This document shows, in pieces, positions 8,667 through 15,762 of a stretch of 64,000 bases of DNA (position 1 is the stretch's first letter; every line of letters begins with the position of its first letter). This DNA comes from DASPTT01 sp035623275 (GTDB lineage: Bacteria > Actinomycetota > Acidimicrobiia > Acidimicrobiales > UBA8190), in assembly GCA_035623275.1 (NCBI GenBank), contig DASPTT010000077.1, positions 1 to 64,000 on the forward strand, read 5' to 3'. Under the pieces are notes generated by a model. It ran no database searches and had not been told where the DNA came from. It saw only the letters and a program-made list of their open reading frames with translations. The position numbers and the translations under genes were made by a program.

Positions 8667-9463
8667 GCCGGCCCCCCGCCGTTCGTGGTCACACCGAGCG
8701 GTGCCATGCCGAGCCCCCCCGTGGTCATGTACTCCACGACGCTCTGACGGTCGAACGCCGAGGCCTGCTCCTGCACCACCATCCTCCCCAGGTGCAACAC
8801 CGAGATCCGGTCGGCCACGGCGAAGACGTCGTTGAGGTTGTGCGAGATCACGATCACCCCCAGGCCGTGGTCCCGCAGGTTGTGGATGAGCTCGAGCACC
8901 ATGGTCGTCTGGGTCACGCCGAGGGCCGCCGTCGGCTCGTCCATGATGACCAGCTTCGAGTTCCACATGACGGCCTTGGCCACCGCCACCGACTGACGCT
9001 GACCGCCGGAGAGGGACCCGACGGGCTGCCGGATGGAGCGCACCGTCGTCACCCGCAGGCCGGCCAGGGTCTCGGCCGCAGCGCGCTCCATGTCGTCCTC
9101 GTCGAGGAGCCGGTAGCGGAGGCGCTCGCGGCCCAGGAACATGTTCTGGACGATGTCGAGGTTGTCGGCCAGCGCGAGGTCCTGGTAGACGGTCTCGATA
9201 CCGAGCATCGAGGCGTCGTGGGCGTTGCGGATCCGGACCTGCCGGCCCTCCCAGTAGATGCGCCCGTGGTCGGGCTCGTGGGCCCCGGCGATGCACTTGA
9301 TGAGCACCGACTTGCCGGCGCCGTTGTCGCCGCACAAGGCGGTGACCTGGCCGGCGGGCACGTCGAGGTCGACATCGGTCAGCGCCTGGACTGCGCCGAA
9401 ACTCTTGGAGATCCCTTGCACCCGCAACAGCGGCTCGGCGTTCGTCTCGGCCATCTCCCCCAA
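8663..9463 (-). CDS. sugar ABC transporter ATP-binding protein, single NBD
   Basis: Protein of 266 residues with Walker A GDNGAGKS near residue 45, signature LSGGQRQ near 150 and Walker B VIMDEPTAAL near 170. RbsA/XylG proteins normally carry two nucleotide-binding domains; this one has one, like FrcA-type or actinobacterial short versions. A second in-frame ATG at 9454 (MAETNAEP) could be the start. It energises the adjacent permease. The gap to the upstream binding-protein gene contains a strong hairpin. Confidence 0.9.
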   Translation of the reverse strand: MGEMAETNAEPLLRVQGISKSFGAVQALTDVDLDVPAGQVTALCGDNGAGKSVLIKCIAGAHEPDHGRIYWEGRQVRIRNAHDASMLGIETVYQDLALADNLDIVQNMFLGRERLRYRLLDEDDMERAAAETLAGLRVTTVRSIRQPVGSLSGGQRQSVAVAKAVMWNSKLVIMDEPTAALGVTQTTMVLELIHNLRDHGLGVIVISHNLNDVFAVADRISVLHLGRMVVQEQASAFDRQSVVEYMTTGGLGMAPLGVTTNGGGPA

Positions 9464-9589
9464 CCTCGTCCTGCACCTCGTCTGCGGCCCCCGGCCCCGG
9501 ACCGTCCTACCCCACGTCTACTCCCATCCCGGTCGCGGGAACCGTTGGCTTTCCGCGGTACCAGGCTACGACCTCGTCGGGCGTGACGC

Positions 9590-9622
9590 GGGACCGCCGC
9601 CGCACGAGGCGGCGGCGGTCCC
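9590..9622 (-). terminator. 14-bp hairpin between binding-protein and ATPase genes
   Basis: GGGACCGCCGCCGC at 9590-9603 and its perfect complement at 9609-9622 enclose a five-base loop. It lies in the 185-bp gap after the substrate-binding gene. No T-run follows on the transcribed strand, so it is better read as an mRNA-stabilising or attenuating hairpin that would give more binding protein than transporter, as in many ABC operons. Confidence 0.6.
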
Positions 9623-9648
9623 CTCGGTCACGTCCGGCTCGCCCTTGC

Positions 9649-10920
9649 CTAGGGCGTGATGCCGTTCGCAGTGCAGACGCTCGTGCCCACGGCGGTGCAC
9701 AGCGACGAGGCGCTGATGAACTGGTCGGCGATCACCGTCGAGTTCATGTTCGCCGCGTTCACCCACACCGGGGTGAGGAGGATGGCCGGCTGGGTGGTCC
9801 CCGTCACCCCAGGAGGCGGCGAGGTGGTCCCGTTGACGAGCGCGGCAGGCGGTGTCTTGCCGGCCCGGAGGATCGTGGCCAGGGAGACGGCCGCCTGTGT
9901 CTCCTGGTAGATGGCCTTGTAGACCGATCCGCACTGGTAACCGTTCAGGATGTTCTCCATGCCCTGCAGGGTGGCGTCCTGACCGGTCGTCGGGATCTTC
10001 TTCGGGCCCACACCGGCGTTCTTCAGGTCACCGATCACGGCGTTGGCCAGGCCGTCGTTGGCCTCGACCGTGGCGTTGATGTTCGGGTGCGCCGTGTATG
10101 CCTGCGAGAAGATGGTGGCACCGGTGGCGTTCACCCAACCCGGGGTGATCTGGTCGCCGACCAGCGTGTAGCCCTTGGAGTTGGTCGTGCCGGCCGCCAT
10201 GGTCGGAGGTGAGCCCGAACCAGTCTTGCCCCAGATCACGGTGTTGTACCCGTTGGCGAACGAGATGGCGTTCGGGTCGGTGTCCTCACCGCCGTCGAGC
10301 TGGAAGACCTGCGGGCTCGCCACGTTCCACGAGGAGACGCAGGACTCGAAGCCCTGGCCGATGAGCTTGCCCACGGTCACGTTGTTGAAGCTCACGTAGT
10401 AGGTGGGGCTGCCGACGAAGGTCGCCCGGTCGTAGCTGATGAGGGCCACCCCGTGGGACGCCGCGTAGGTCTGGACCTGCGCCCCGGTCGTGCTGTCGAG
10501 CGGGTCGAAGATCAGCACCGTCGCCCCGAGCGAGATGTCGGCCTGGGCCAGCGAGACCTCGGTGGCGTCCACGCCCTGGGCGTTGTCGATCTTGTACTGC
10601 GACGGGCTGTACCCGGCGTCCGTGAACGCCTTGGCGAAGTACGGCGCGTCGAAGTCGACGTAACGGGTCGACGACGTGGTGTCGGGCAGGATCACCCCGA
10701 CGAGGCCCTTACCCGACGAGACGAGCGGCTTGAGCGCCGCCATCTCCGAGAAGGTGACCTTGAACGCGTTGACGGTCACGCTCGAGGGCACGCCCGCCGC
10801 GGCAGACGAGGAGGACGAGGACGAGCTGCTGGTGCACGCCGCCATCAGGCCGGCCAGCGCGAGCACGGCGACCGGTATCCCCAATCGGCGCATGCGCCGA
10901 ACCCTGTGATCACTGTCCAT
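9649..10920 (-). CDS. sugar ABC transporter substrate-binding lipoprotein (XylF-like)
   Basis: Protein of 423 residues. The ATG at 10920 follows GGAGGAAAGACACC. The signal peptide ends in the lipobox LMAACTSS, followed by a run of serines as a surface tether. The mature part has the periplasmic-binding-protein type I pattern: GVILPDTTSSTRYVDFDAPYF, then LIFDPLDSTTG, VQTYAASHGVALISYDR, VEANDGLANAVI and TGQDATLQGM. These match xylose/ribose-type binding proteins. No sugar kinase or isomerase gene is adjacent, so the transported sugar is not established. Confidence 0.9.
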   Translation of the reverse strand: MDSDHRVRRMRRLGIPVAVLALAGLMAACTSSSSSSSSSAAAGVPSSVTVNAFKVTFSEMAALKPLVSSGKGLVGVILPDTTSSTRYVDFDAPYFAKAFTDAGYSPSQYKIDNAQGVDATEVSLAQADISLGATVLIFDPLDSTTGAQVQTYAASHGVALISYDRATFVGSPTYYVSFNNVTVGKLIGQGFESCVSSWNVASPQVFQLDGGEDTDPNAISFANGYNTVIWGKTGSGSPPTMAAGTTNSKGYTLVGDQITPGWVNATGATIFSQAYTAHPNINATVEANDGLANAVIGDLKNAGVGPKKIPTTGQDATLQGMENILNGYQCGSVYKAIYQETQAAVSLATILRAGKTPPAALVNGTTSPPPGVTGTTQPAILLTPVWVNAANMNSTVIADQFISASSLCTAVGTSVCTANGITP

Positions 10921-11310
10921 GGTGTCTTTCCTCCCCACGAGCAGCCCCCGGCTGCATCGCCTCGGCACCTGCTGACCAATTGCAACGTCACATCACCGTC
11001 ATAGATCGGCAATGTCGCCTTCACAGTATGACCGGATCCAGGAGCAACCAAGGGTCAAAAGGCTCTATGGCCAGGATCGCGCCGACCCGTCCGCCGAGAC
11101 GGGAAGTCGCAGCTCGCGGCGGCGGCGACCGACGGGCTCTTGTCTCGCACACCGATAGTCTCGGGTGGACGTCAGGAGTGTCCCCAGCGGACGAACGTTC
11201 TGCGACGAATGGTGGTCCCACGACCGCGCAATGTGCTGAGGGCCGTATCCGGCGAGGCAGTCGCACGGTAACCGGCAGCCGGCACAAACCCTCCGGCAGA
11301 CGGCCCGAGG
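10921..11310. other. 390-bp intergenic region upstream of the sugar transporter
   Basis: No convincing gene is seen. The part nearest the transporter (10978-11060) is AT-richer and should hold its promoter. On the minus strand a CATACT (11030-11025) could be a -10 element, but no -35 hexamer is at ideal spacing: TTGGTT is 15 bp and TTGACC 22 bp upstream. The rest is featureless GC-rich sequence up to the arsR stop. Confidence 0.4.
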
Positions 11311-11661
11311 TCAGGCCCCGCCCAAGACGTGGCGGAGGGTGGCCAGGCGCTCAGGGACCACTCGCCACCAGGTCCACTTGCCTCGCTTCTCGCCGACGAT
11401 CAGCCCGGCCTCGGCCAGCACCCGGGTGTGGTGCGAGATCGTCGGCTGGCTCTTGCCCAGGGGTTCCTCGAGGTTGCAGCTGCAGGCCTCGCCCTCGGCC
11501 GCCACGATCGACAGCAGGCGCAGGCGGACCGGGTCCCCGAGGGCGGCGAGAACGGGGGCCAGGTCCTCCGCGTCACCGACCGCCAGGGGGGCCTTCGTCA
11601 GCGGGGTGCAGCACAGCGGGTCGGAGAGCACCTTGGCCTTGGTCACGGAACGAGTGGGCAT
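11311..11661 (-). CDS. arsR: ArsR-type metalloregulator (As(III)-responsive)
   Basis: Protein of 116 residues with an ArsR/SmtB winged helix. LGDPVRLRLLSIV and the recognition helix SQPTISHHTRVLAEAGL are visible. Cysteines occur as a C17-C18 pair and as C60 and C62. An N-terminal CC pair plus a cysteine near 55-60 is the pattern described for corynebacterial ArsR, whose site is shared between subunits. The ATG at 11661 is preferred over an upstream ATG because a GGAG lies just before it. Divergent from arsI, with operator-like repeats between them; expected to repress both directions until arsenite binds. Confidence 0.9.
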   Translation of the reverse strand: MPTRSVTKAKVLSDPLCCTPLTKAPLAVGDAEDLAPVLAALGDPVRLRLLSIVAAEGEACSCNLEEPLGKSQPTISHHTRVLAEAGLIVGEKRGKWTWWRVVPERLATLRHVLGGA

Positions 11662-11671
11662 CCGATCTCCG

Positions 11672-11687
11672 ATTGACAGGCGTCGAT
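11672..11687. promoter_or_regulatory. ArsR operator-like inverted repeat, arsR-proximal
   Basis: ATTGAC-AGGC-GTCGAT, five of six bases paired, lies 10 bp upstream of the arsR start codon next to its ribosome binding site. Its half-sites resemble those of the second repeat at 11704-11723. Confidence 0.45.
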
Positions 11688-11703
11688 ACAACAAGCATAC
11701 TCC

Positions 11704-11723
11704 GAATCGACGTCGATCGATTC
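11704..11723. promoter_or_regulatory. ArsR operator-like inverted repeat, arsI-proximal
   Basis: GAATCGA-CGTCGA-TCGATTC is a perfect 7-6-7 inverted repeat, 12 bp upstream of the arsI start codon in the short divergent region. ArsR-family dimers bind such imperfect AT-flanked dyads (family knowledge). Occupancy would block both promoters. Confidence 0.55.
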
Positions 11724-11735
11724 ACTGGAGGTCCC

Positions 11736-12218
11736 ATGGCCCGAGTGCAGCTCGCCTTGAACGTCTCGGATCTCGAGGCCGCAATCGACTTCTACACCAA
11801 GCTCTTCGACTGCCCGCCGGCGAAGATCCGCCCCGGCTACGCCAACTTCGCCATCGCCGAGCCGCCCCTGAAGCTCGTCTTGATGGAGAACCCCGAGGCC
11901 CGGGGCGCGGGCGTGGAGGGGGCCCTCAACCACCTCGGCGTCGAGGTCGAGACCGCCGACGAGGTGGCGGCCTCCAGCGCCCGGCTCGCCGGTGAAGGTC
12001 TCGCCACCCTCGATCAGCAGGGCACAACCTGCTGCTTCGCGGTGCAGGACAAGGTGTGGGTGGACGACCCCGACGGGGCCCCTTGGGAGCTGTACACGGT
12101 CCTGGCCGACGCGCCAGCGGAGTCGGGCATCGAGGGCGACGGCACCTGCTGCGCGCCGACCGAAGAGCAGACGGGGATCGCCGTGGGCGCGGCGACCTCG
12201 CAGACGAGGTGCTGCTAG
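11736..12218 (+). CDS. arsI: ArsI/CadI-type glyoxalase-fold protein
   Basis: Protein of 160 residues; the ATG follows ACTGGAGGTCCC. It is a vicinal-oxygen-chelate protein very like the actinobacterial CadI/ArsI family: VQLALNVSDLEAAIDFYTKL at the start, ALNHLGVEVE (H66) and GTTCCFAVQDKVWV with vicinal C99-C100, then E118. ArsI is a non-heme iron C-As lyase that demethylates trivalent organoarsenicals. Q5 replaces the N-terminal histidine of some ArsI proteins, as in CadI-type members. More cysteine pairs occur at the C-terminus (GTCCAP and a terminal CC). It is the first gene of the operon. Confidence 0.85.
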   Translation: MARVQLALNVSDLEAAIDFYTKLFDCPPAKIRPGYANFAIAEPPLKLVLMENPEARGAGVEGALNHLGVEVETADEVAASSARLAGEGLATLDQQGTTCCFAVQDKVWVDDPDGAPWELYTVLADAPAESGIEGDGTCCAPTEEQTGIAVGAATSQTRCC

Positions 12219-12258
12219 CCATGCGTGCGCCAGGCACCCCCCGGACCGGAGCGCGCCC

Positions 12259-13053
12259 ATGAGCGAGGCACCCCTGTGGCGGCGCTTGTTCGCCGAGTTC
12301 CTGGGGAGTGCCTTTCTGGCGGCCTTGGTCATCGGCTCGGGTATCGCCGCACAGCAGCTCTCGCCGGGCAACACGGGACTCCAGCTTCTGGAGAACGCGG
12401 CCGCCACCGCCGCCGGGCTCTTCGCCATCATCTTGATGTTCGGGCCCGTTTCGGGTGGCCACTTCAACCCGGTGGTGTCGTTCGTCGACGCCGCCTTCGG
12501 GGGGCTCTCCTGGCGTGACGCCGGCGCCTACCTGCCGGCCCAGGTGGTGGGCTGCATCTCCGGGGCGGTGGTGGCCAACGTCATGTTCTCCCTCAAAGCC
12601 TTCGAGATCTCCACCAAGCACCGGGCATCGCCGGCGCACTTCCTCTCCGAGATCGTCGCCACCTTGGGCCTGCTGCTCGTGATCTTCGCCCTCGCCCGTT
12701 CCGGGCGGTCGCGCACCGCCCCGGCTGCGGTGGGCGCCTACATCGGGGCGGCCTACTTCTTCACCAGCTCCACCAGCTTCGCCAACCCGGCCATCACCGT
12801 CGGGCGGATGTTCTCGAACACCTTCGCAGGGATCACCCCGTCGTCGGCCCCCAGCTTCCTCGGCGCCCAGATCCTCGGCGGCGTCCTGGCCTTCGTCGTG
12901 ATCCGGACGCTCTACCCCGACATCACGCCCTCCGAGGCGGCCGACATCCTCGTTCCCCACGACGCCGAAGGTCCCGCGCCGAGCACCGCCGACCCCGCGA
13001 CCTCCCACGGCGCGCTGGCGCACGCCGACGGCGGACGACCCCAGCCCGCGTGA
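12259..13053 (+). CDS. aquaglyceroporin-like channel of the arsenic cluster (AqpS-like)
   Basis: Protein of 264 residues with six hydrophobic segments and both MIP half-helix motifs: HFNPVV near residue 74 and FANPAITVGRMFS near 174. In ars operons such channels (AqpS) let arsenite or methylarsenite leave the cell down its gradient. The last 35 residues are a charged disordered tail. It follows arsI by 40 bp and precedes the FAD oxidoreductase. No Acr3 or ArsB pump is present in the window, so this channel is the only efflux candidate. Confidence 0.85.
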   Translation: MSEAPLWRRLFAEFLGSAFLAALVIGSGIAAQQLSPGNTGLQLLENAAATAAGLFAIILMFGPVSGGHFNPVVSFVDAAFGGLSWRDAGAYLPAQVVGCISGAVVANVMFSLKAFEISTKHRASPAHFLSEIVATLGLLLVIFALARSGRSRTAPAAVGAYIGAAYFFTSSTSFANPAITVGRMFSNTFAGITPSSAPSFLGAQILGGVLAFVVIRTLYPDITPSEAADILVPHDAEGPAPSTADPATSHGALAHADGGRPQPA

Positions 13054-13095
13054 CCTCGCCCACGGGCGCCGACCCCCGAACCGGATAGGAGATCC

Positions 13096-14478
13096 ATGCA
13101 CGTCATCGCCATCGGAGGCAGCGACGCCGGCATCAGCGCGGCGCTCCGGATCCGCGAGCTCGACCCCGCCACCGACGTCACCGTGGTAGTGGCGGACGCC
13201 TACCCGAACTTCTCCATCTGCGGGATCCCCTACTACGTCTCGGGAGAGGTGACGCACTGGCGCAACCTGGCCCACCGCACCGTCGCCGACCTCGAAGCGA
13301 CGGGCACGAACCTGCGGCTCGACACGTTCGCCCGCCGCATCGACGTCGAGGGCCGCAAACTCCTCGTCACCGGGCCCGAGGGCGACGAGGAGCTGCTCGC
13401 GTACGACGAGCTCGTCGTCGGCACCGGGGCGGTGCCGGTGCGTCCCCCGATCGCGGGGCTGGATGTGCTGGGCCCCGACGACGGGGTCCACCTCCTGCAC
13501 TCGATGGGCGACACCTTCGCCGTCATGCGCACCTTGGAGGAACGAGCTCCCGCCAGCGCCCTCATCGTGGGGGCGGGCTACATCGGCCTGGAGATGGCCG
13601 AAGCCCTGGTGGCTCGGGGCCTGGCGGTCACCCAGGTCGAGCAGCTGGACGAGGTCCTGCCCACGGTCGACCCCGCCATCGGGGCCCTGGTGCGGGGGCA
13701 GCTGGCCGACCACGGCGTCGAGGTCGTCACCGGTGCCGCCGTTCGCTCGGTGGCCAAGGGGAATTCCGGTCCGGGGCGGCTTGCGGTCGAGGCGTCGACC
13801 GGGGACGGCGAGACCATCGTCAAGGACGTCGACATGGTCCTCGTGGTCGTCGGGGTCCGGCCCGACACCGAGCTGGCCGTCTCGGCGGGGGCGACGCTGG
13901 GGCTGCGCGGTGCCATCGCGGTGGACAACCACATGCGCACCAACCTGCCGCACGTCTTCGCCGCGGGCGACTGTGTCGTCACACACCACCGCCTCCTCGG
14001 GGAGACCTACCTGCCCCTCGGCACCACGGCCCACAAGCAGGGGAGGGTGGCGGGCGAGAACGCGCTCGGCGGCGACCGGGCCTTCGCCGGCAGCCTCGGC
14101 ACCCAGGTCGTGAAGGTCTTCGACCACGCCGTGGCCCGCACCGGCCTGCGGGACCACGAGGCGGCCCCTTCCGGCTTCGATCCGCTCACGGTGGGGTCTG
14201 AGGCCGACGATCACAAGGCCTACTACCCCGGCAGCCACCGCATCGCCATGCGCTACACCGGGGACCGGGGCACCGGCCGCCTGCTCGGGGTCCAGCTCTT
14301 CGGTCACAAGCACGCCGAGGTGGCCAAACGCATCGACATCGCCGCCACCGCCATCTTCCATGCCATGTCCGTCGACGCCATGAGCGACCTCGACCTGTCC
14401 TACACGCCCCCGCTGGGCAGCCCCTGGGACGCCGTGCAGATGGGCGCCCAGGCGTGGGTGCGAGCGGCCGGGTCGTAG
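13096..14478 (+). CDS. FAD/NAD(P)-dependent oxidoreductase (CoA-disulfide reductase-like) of the arsenic cluster
   Basis: Protein of 460 residues; the ATG follows ATAGGAGATCC. It has an N-terminal FAD fold (IAIGGSDAGISAAL), a redox cysteine in SICGIPYY near residue 44, an NAD(P) fold (LIVGAGYIGLEMAE) near 155, FAAGDC near 295 and a C-terminal dimerisation domain. The single N-terminal cysteine is the CoA-disulfide reductase/NADH oxidase pattern. Related flavoproteins are found in ars operons, but their reaction there is not settled. It may supply thiol reductant or oxidise arsenite. The gap to arsC is 18 bp. Confidence 0.85.
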   Translation: MHVIAIGGSDAGISAALRIRELDPATDVTVVVADAYPNFSICGIPYYVSGEVTHWRNLAHRTVADLEATGTNLRLDTFARRIDVEGRKLLVTGPEGDEELLAYDELVVGTGAVPVRPPIAGLDVLGPDDGVHLLHSMGDTFAVMRTLEERAPASALIVGAGYIGLEMAEALVARGLAVTQVEQLDEVLPTVDPAIGALVRGQLADHGVEVVTGAAVRSVAKGNSGPGRLAVEASTGDGETIVKDVDMVLVVVGVRPDTELAVSAGATLGLRGAIAVDNHMRTNLPHVFAAGDCVVTHHRLLGETYLPLGTTAHKQGRVAGENALGGDRAFAGSLGTQVVKVFDHAVARTGLRDHEAAPSGFDPLTVGSEADDHKAYYPGSHRIAMRYTGDRGTGRLLGVQLFGHKHAEVAKRIDIAATAIFHAMSVDAMSDLDLSYTPPLGSPWDAVQMGAQAWVRAAGS

Positions 14479-14496
14479 AACAGAAGGAGCACCACG

Positions 14497-15153
14497 ATGA
14501 CACCGATCAGCGACGCCGAGCGGACCCAGATCCTCCACGAGATCGCCGAACGCCTGGCAGACGAGTACAAGGGCGTCTTCGGCGTCGAGACCATCGAGGG
14601 CTTCGTCAAGACCAGCTACGACCGCTTCGCGGCGGGCATCGAGCCGGGGGACGAGACCGCCATCGAGTTCCTGCCCCGCTACACGGAGCGGTTCGCCCGC
14701 GAGCAGCTCCAGGGTCTGGCCAAGAGCGAGGGGAAGCTGGAGAGCCCCCTGCCCACGGTCCTGTTCCTCTGTGTGCGCAACGCCGGGCGCTCGCAGATGG
14801 CCCTGGGGTGGTTCCAGCACCTGGCCGGCGACCGGGCCCTGGCGTGGTCAGCGGGGTCAGCCCCGGGCGAGGAGATCGACCCCAACGCGGTGGCGGCCAT
14901 GGCCGAGGTCGGGATCGACATCGCCCGCGAGTTCCCCAAGCCCTGGACCGACGAGGTGGTGCGGGGTGCCGACGTCGTCGTCACCATGGGCTGTGGCGAC
15001 GCGTGCCCGATCGTCCCGGGCAAGCGCTACGAGGACTGGGCCCTGACCGACCCCGCCGGACGCTCCATCGAGGAGGTCCGGCCCATCCGCGACGAGATCG
15101 GTGAGCGGGTCCGTGACCTGCTCGGTCGTATGGGGGTGTCGACGGCCGGCTGA
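14497..15153 (+). CDS. arsC: arsenate reductase (LMW-PTP type) with N-terminal helical domain
   Basis: Protein of 218 residues; the ATG follows AGAAGGAGCACC. Residues about 1-75 form a three-helix domain found before ArsC in several actinobacterial proteins. Residues 85-215 are the low-molecular-weight phosphatase fold with C92-V-R-N-A-G-R-S, two further cysteines C166 and C170, and the late aspartate in LTDPAG. The three cysteines match the pI258-type cascade; a thioredoxin or mycothiol partner is likely. It reduces As(V) to As(III). It is the last full gene of the arsenic operon. Confidence 0.9.
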   Translation: MTPISDAERTQILHEIAERLADEYKGVFGVETIEGFVKTSYDRFAAGIEPGDETAIEFLPRYTERFAREQLQGLAKSEGKLESPLPTVLFLCVRNAGRSQMALGWFQHLAGDRALAWSAGSAPGEEIDPNAVAAMAEVGIDIAREFPKPWTDEVVRGADVVVTMGCGDACPIVPGKRYEDWALTDPAGRSIEEVRPIRDEIGERVRDLLGRMGVSTAG

Positions 15154-15169
15154 CGAGGAGGAGGGGACC

Positions 15170-15208
15170 ATGACCGAGACGCGCACGGCCACACCGGGCG
15201 CCGTCTGA
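15170..15208 (+). pseudogene. 12-residue ORF after arsC, possible truncated arsenic gene
   Basis: ATG at 15170 is preceded by GAGGAGGAGGGGACC, one of the strongest ribosome binding sites in the window, yet the frame stops after MTETRTATPGAV. A good start signal followed by an immediate stop next to tRNA genes suggests that the rest of a gene was lost. Arsenite transporters often follow arsC in such operons, so acr3 is a candidate; this is inference only. It could also be a leader peptide. Confidence 0.35.
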
Positions 15209-15240
15209 ATCGGGCTGCTTCCGGGTGCTCGCCGACGCGA

Positions 15241-15260
15241 TGAGAGCAGAGCTGCTCTCA
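15241..15260. terminator. 9-bp inverted repeat between arsenic operon and tRNA-Arg
   Basis: TGAGAGCAG and CTGCTCTCA are separated by two bases. The dyad is downstream of both the arsenic operon (plus) and the convergent tRNA-Arg (minus), so it can serve as a bidirectional terminator, although no T-run follows. Confidence 0.5.
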
Positions 15261-15272
15261 CCTGGGTCTACG

Positions 15273-15346
15273 TGCCCCCGGCAGGAGTCGAACCCGCAAC
15301 CTGGTGGGTAGAAGCCACCCGCTCTTTCCAGTTGAGCTACGGGGGC
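15273..15346 (-). tRNA. tRNA-Arg(TCT)
   Basis: The minus strand gives a full cloverleaf: acceptor GCCCCCG/CGGGGGC plus discriminator A, D-arm TAGCTCAACTGGAAAGAGC, anticodon stem GGTGG/CCACC with loop CTTCTAC (anticodon TCT) and T-arm GCGGGTTCGACTCCTGC. The 3' CCA is not encoded. Confidence 0.93.
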
Positions 15347-15447
15347 GGGCACGACCGCGCGACCGATCGTCCGGTCGCGATCTCTGGCCAGGCTAGTCCC
15401 CCGGCCCGTCTGAGCCGCGTAGTCCGTGTGCCATGCTAGAGCGTCTT

Positions 15448-15522
15448 GGTGGCCGTAGCTCAGTTGGTTAGAGCGCCAGGTTGTGGCCCTGGAGGTCGGG
15501 GGTTCAAGTCCCCTCGGTCACC
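15448..15522 (+). tRNA. tRNA-His(GTG)
   Basis: Acceptor GTGGCCG/CGGTCAC, anticodon stem CCAGG/CCTGG with loop TTGTGGC (anticodon GTG) and T-arm GGGGGTTCAAGTCCCC. An extra G is encoded at -1 opposite discriminator C, the histidine identity pair. CCA is not encoded. Confidence 0.93.
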
Positions 15523-15600
15523 CTCGCGGACGCTGCCGACGGCGACGTCCTCGCCCGCATCCGTTCTGGGCCGGGCGTGCCGTCGCGTACACTCGCCGGT

Positions 15601-15675
15601 GCGCCTCTAGCTCAACGGCAGAGCAACGGACTCTTAATCCGCAGGTTGGGGGTTCGAATCCCCCGGGGCGCACCA
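15601..15675 (+). tRNA. tRNA-Lys(CTT)
   Basis: Acceptor GCGCCTC/GGGGCGC with one T-G wobble, D-arm AGCTCAACGGCAGAGC, anticodon loop CTCTTAA (anticodon CTT), T-arm GGGGGTTCGAATCCCCC and encoded CCA. The outermost anticodon-stem pair reads A-C, a mismatch. A TACACT -10-like hexamer lies just upstream. Confidence 0.92.
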
Positions 15676-15690
15676 CCCCGGGGCGCACCG
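15661..15690 (+). repeat. tandem duplication of the tRNA-Lys 3' end
   Basis: CCCCGGGGCGCACCA at 15661-15675, the last 15 bases of tRNA-Lys, is followed directly by CCCCGGGGCGCACCG at 15676-15690, matching in 14 of 15 bases. Duplicated tRNA 3' ends mark integrase attachment sites, but here no element lies between the copies and no integrase is present. Confidence 0.8.
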
Positions 15691-15762
15691 CGACCGCACA
15701 GGCTCACCGCAAAGGCGCACCGCGATCGGCGCCGCCGCCCCGGCCCACCAGCGTGGTGCGGA

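Noticed and set aside
11193..11200. GAACGTTC as a LexA (SOS) box
   Set aside because: The half-sites are fused; the actinobacterial SOS box needs a 4-bp spacer between GAAC and GTTC. No repair gene follows.
11926..14820. Very long open minus-strand frame (about 960 codons) across the arsenic cluster
   Set aside because: It is antisense to arsI, aquaporin, flavoprotein and arsC, all with clear motifs. Its product is compositionally odd (His/Gly/Asp/Arg-rich) with no domain. Such frames are expected opposite GC-rich genes.
15273..15690. Integrated genomic island bounded by the tRNA genes
   Set aside because: No integrase, no distant att copy found in the window and no composition change on either side. 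Only the local 3'-end duplication remains.
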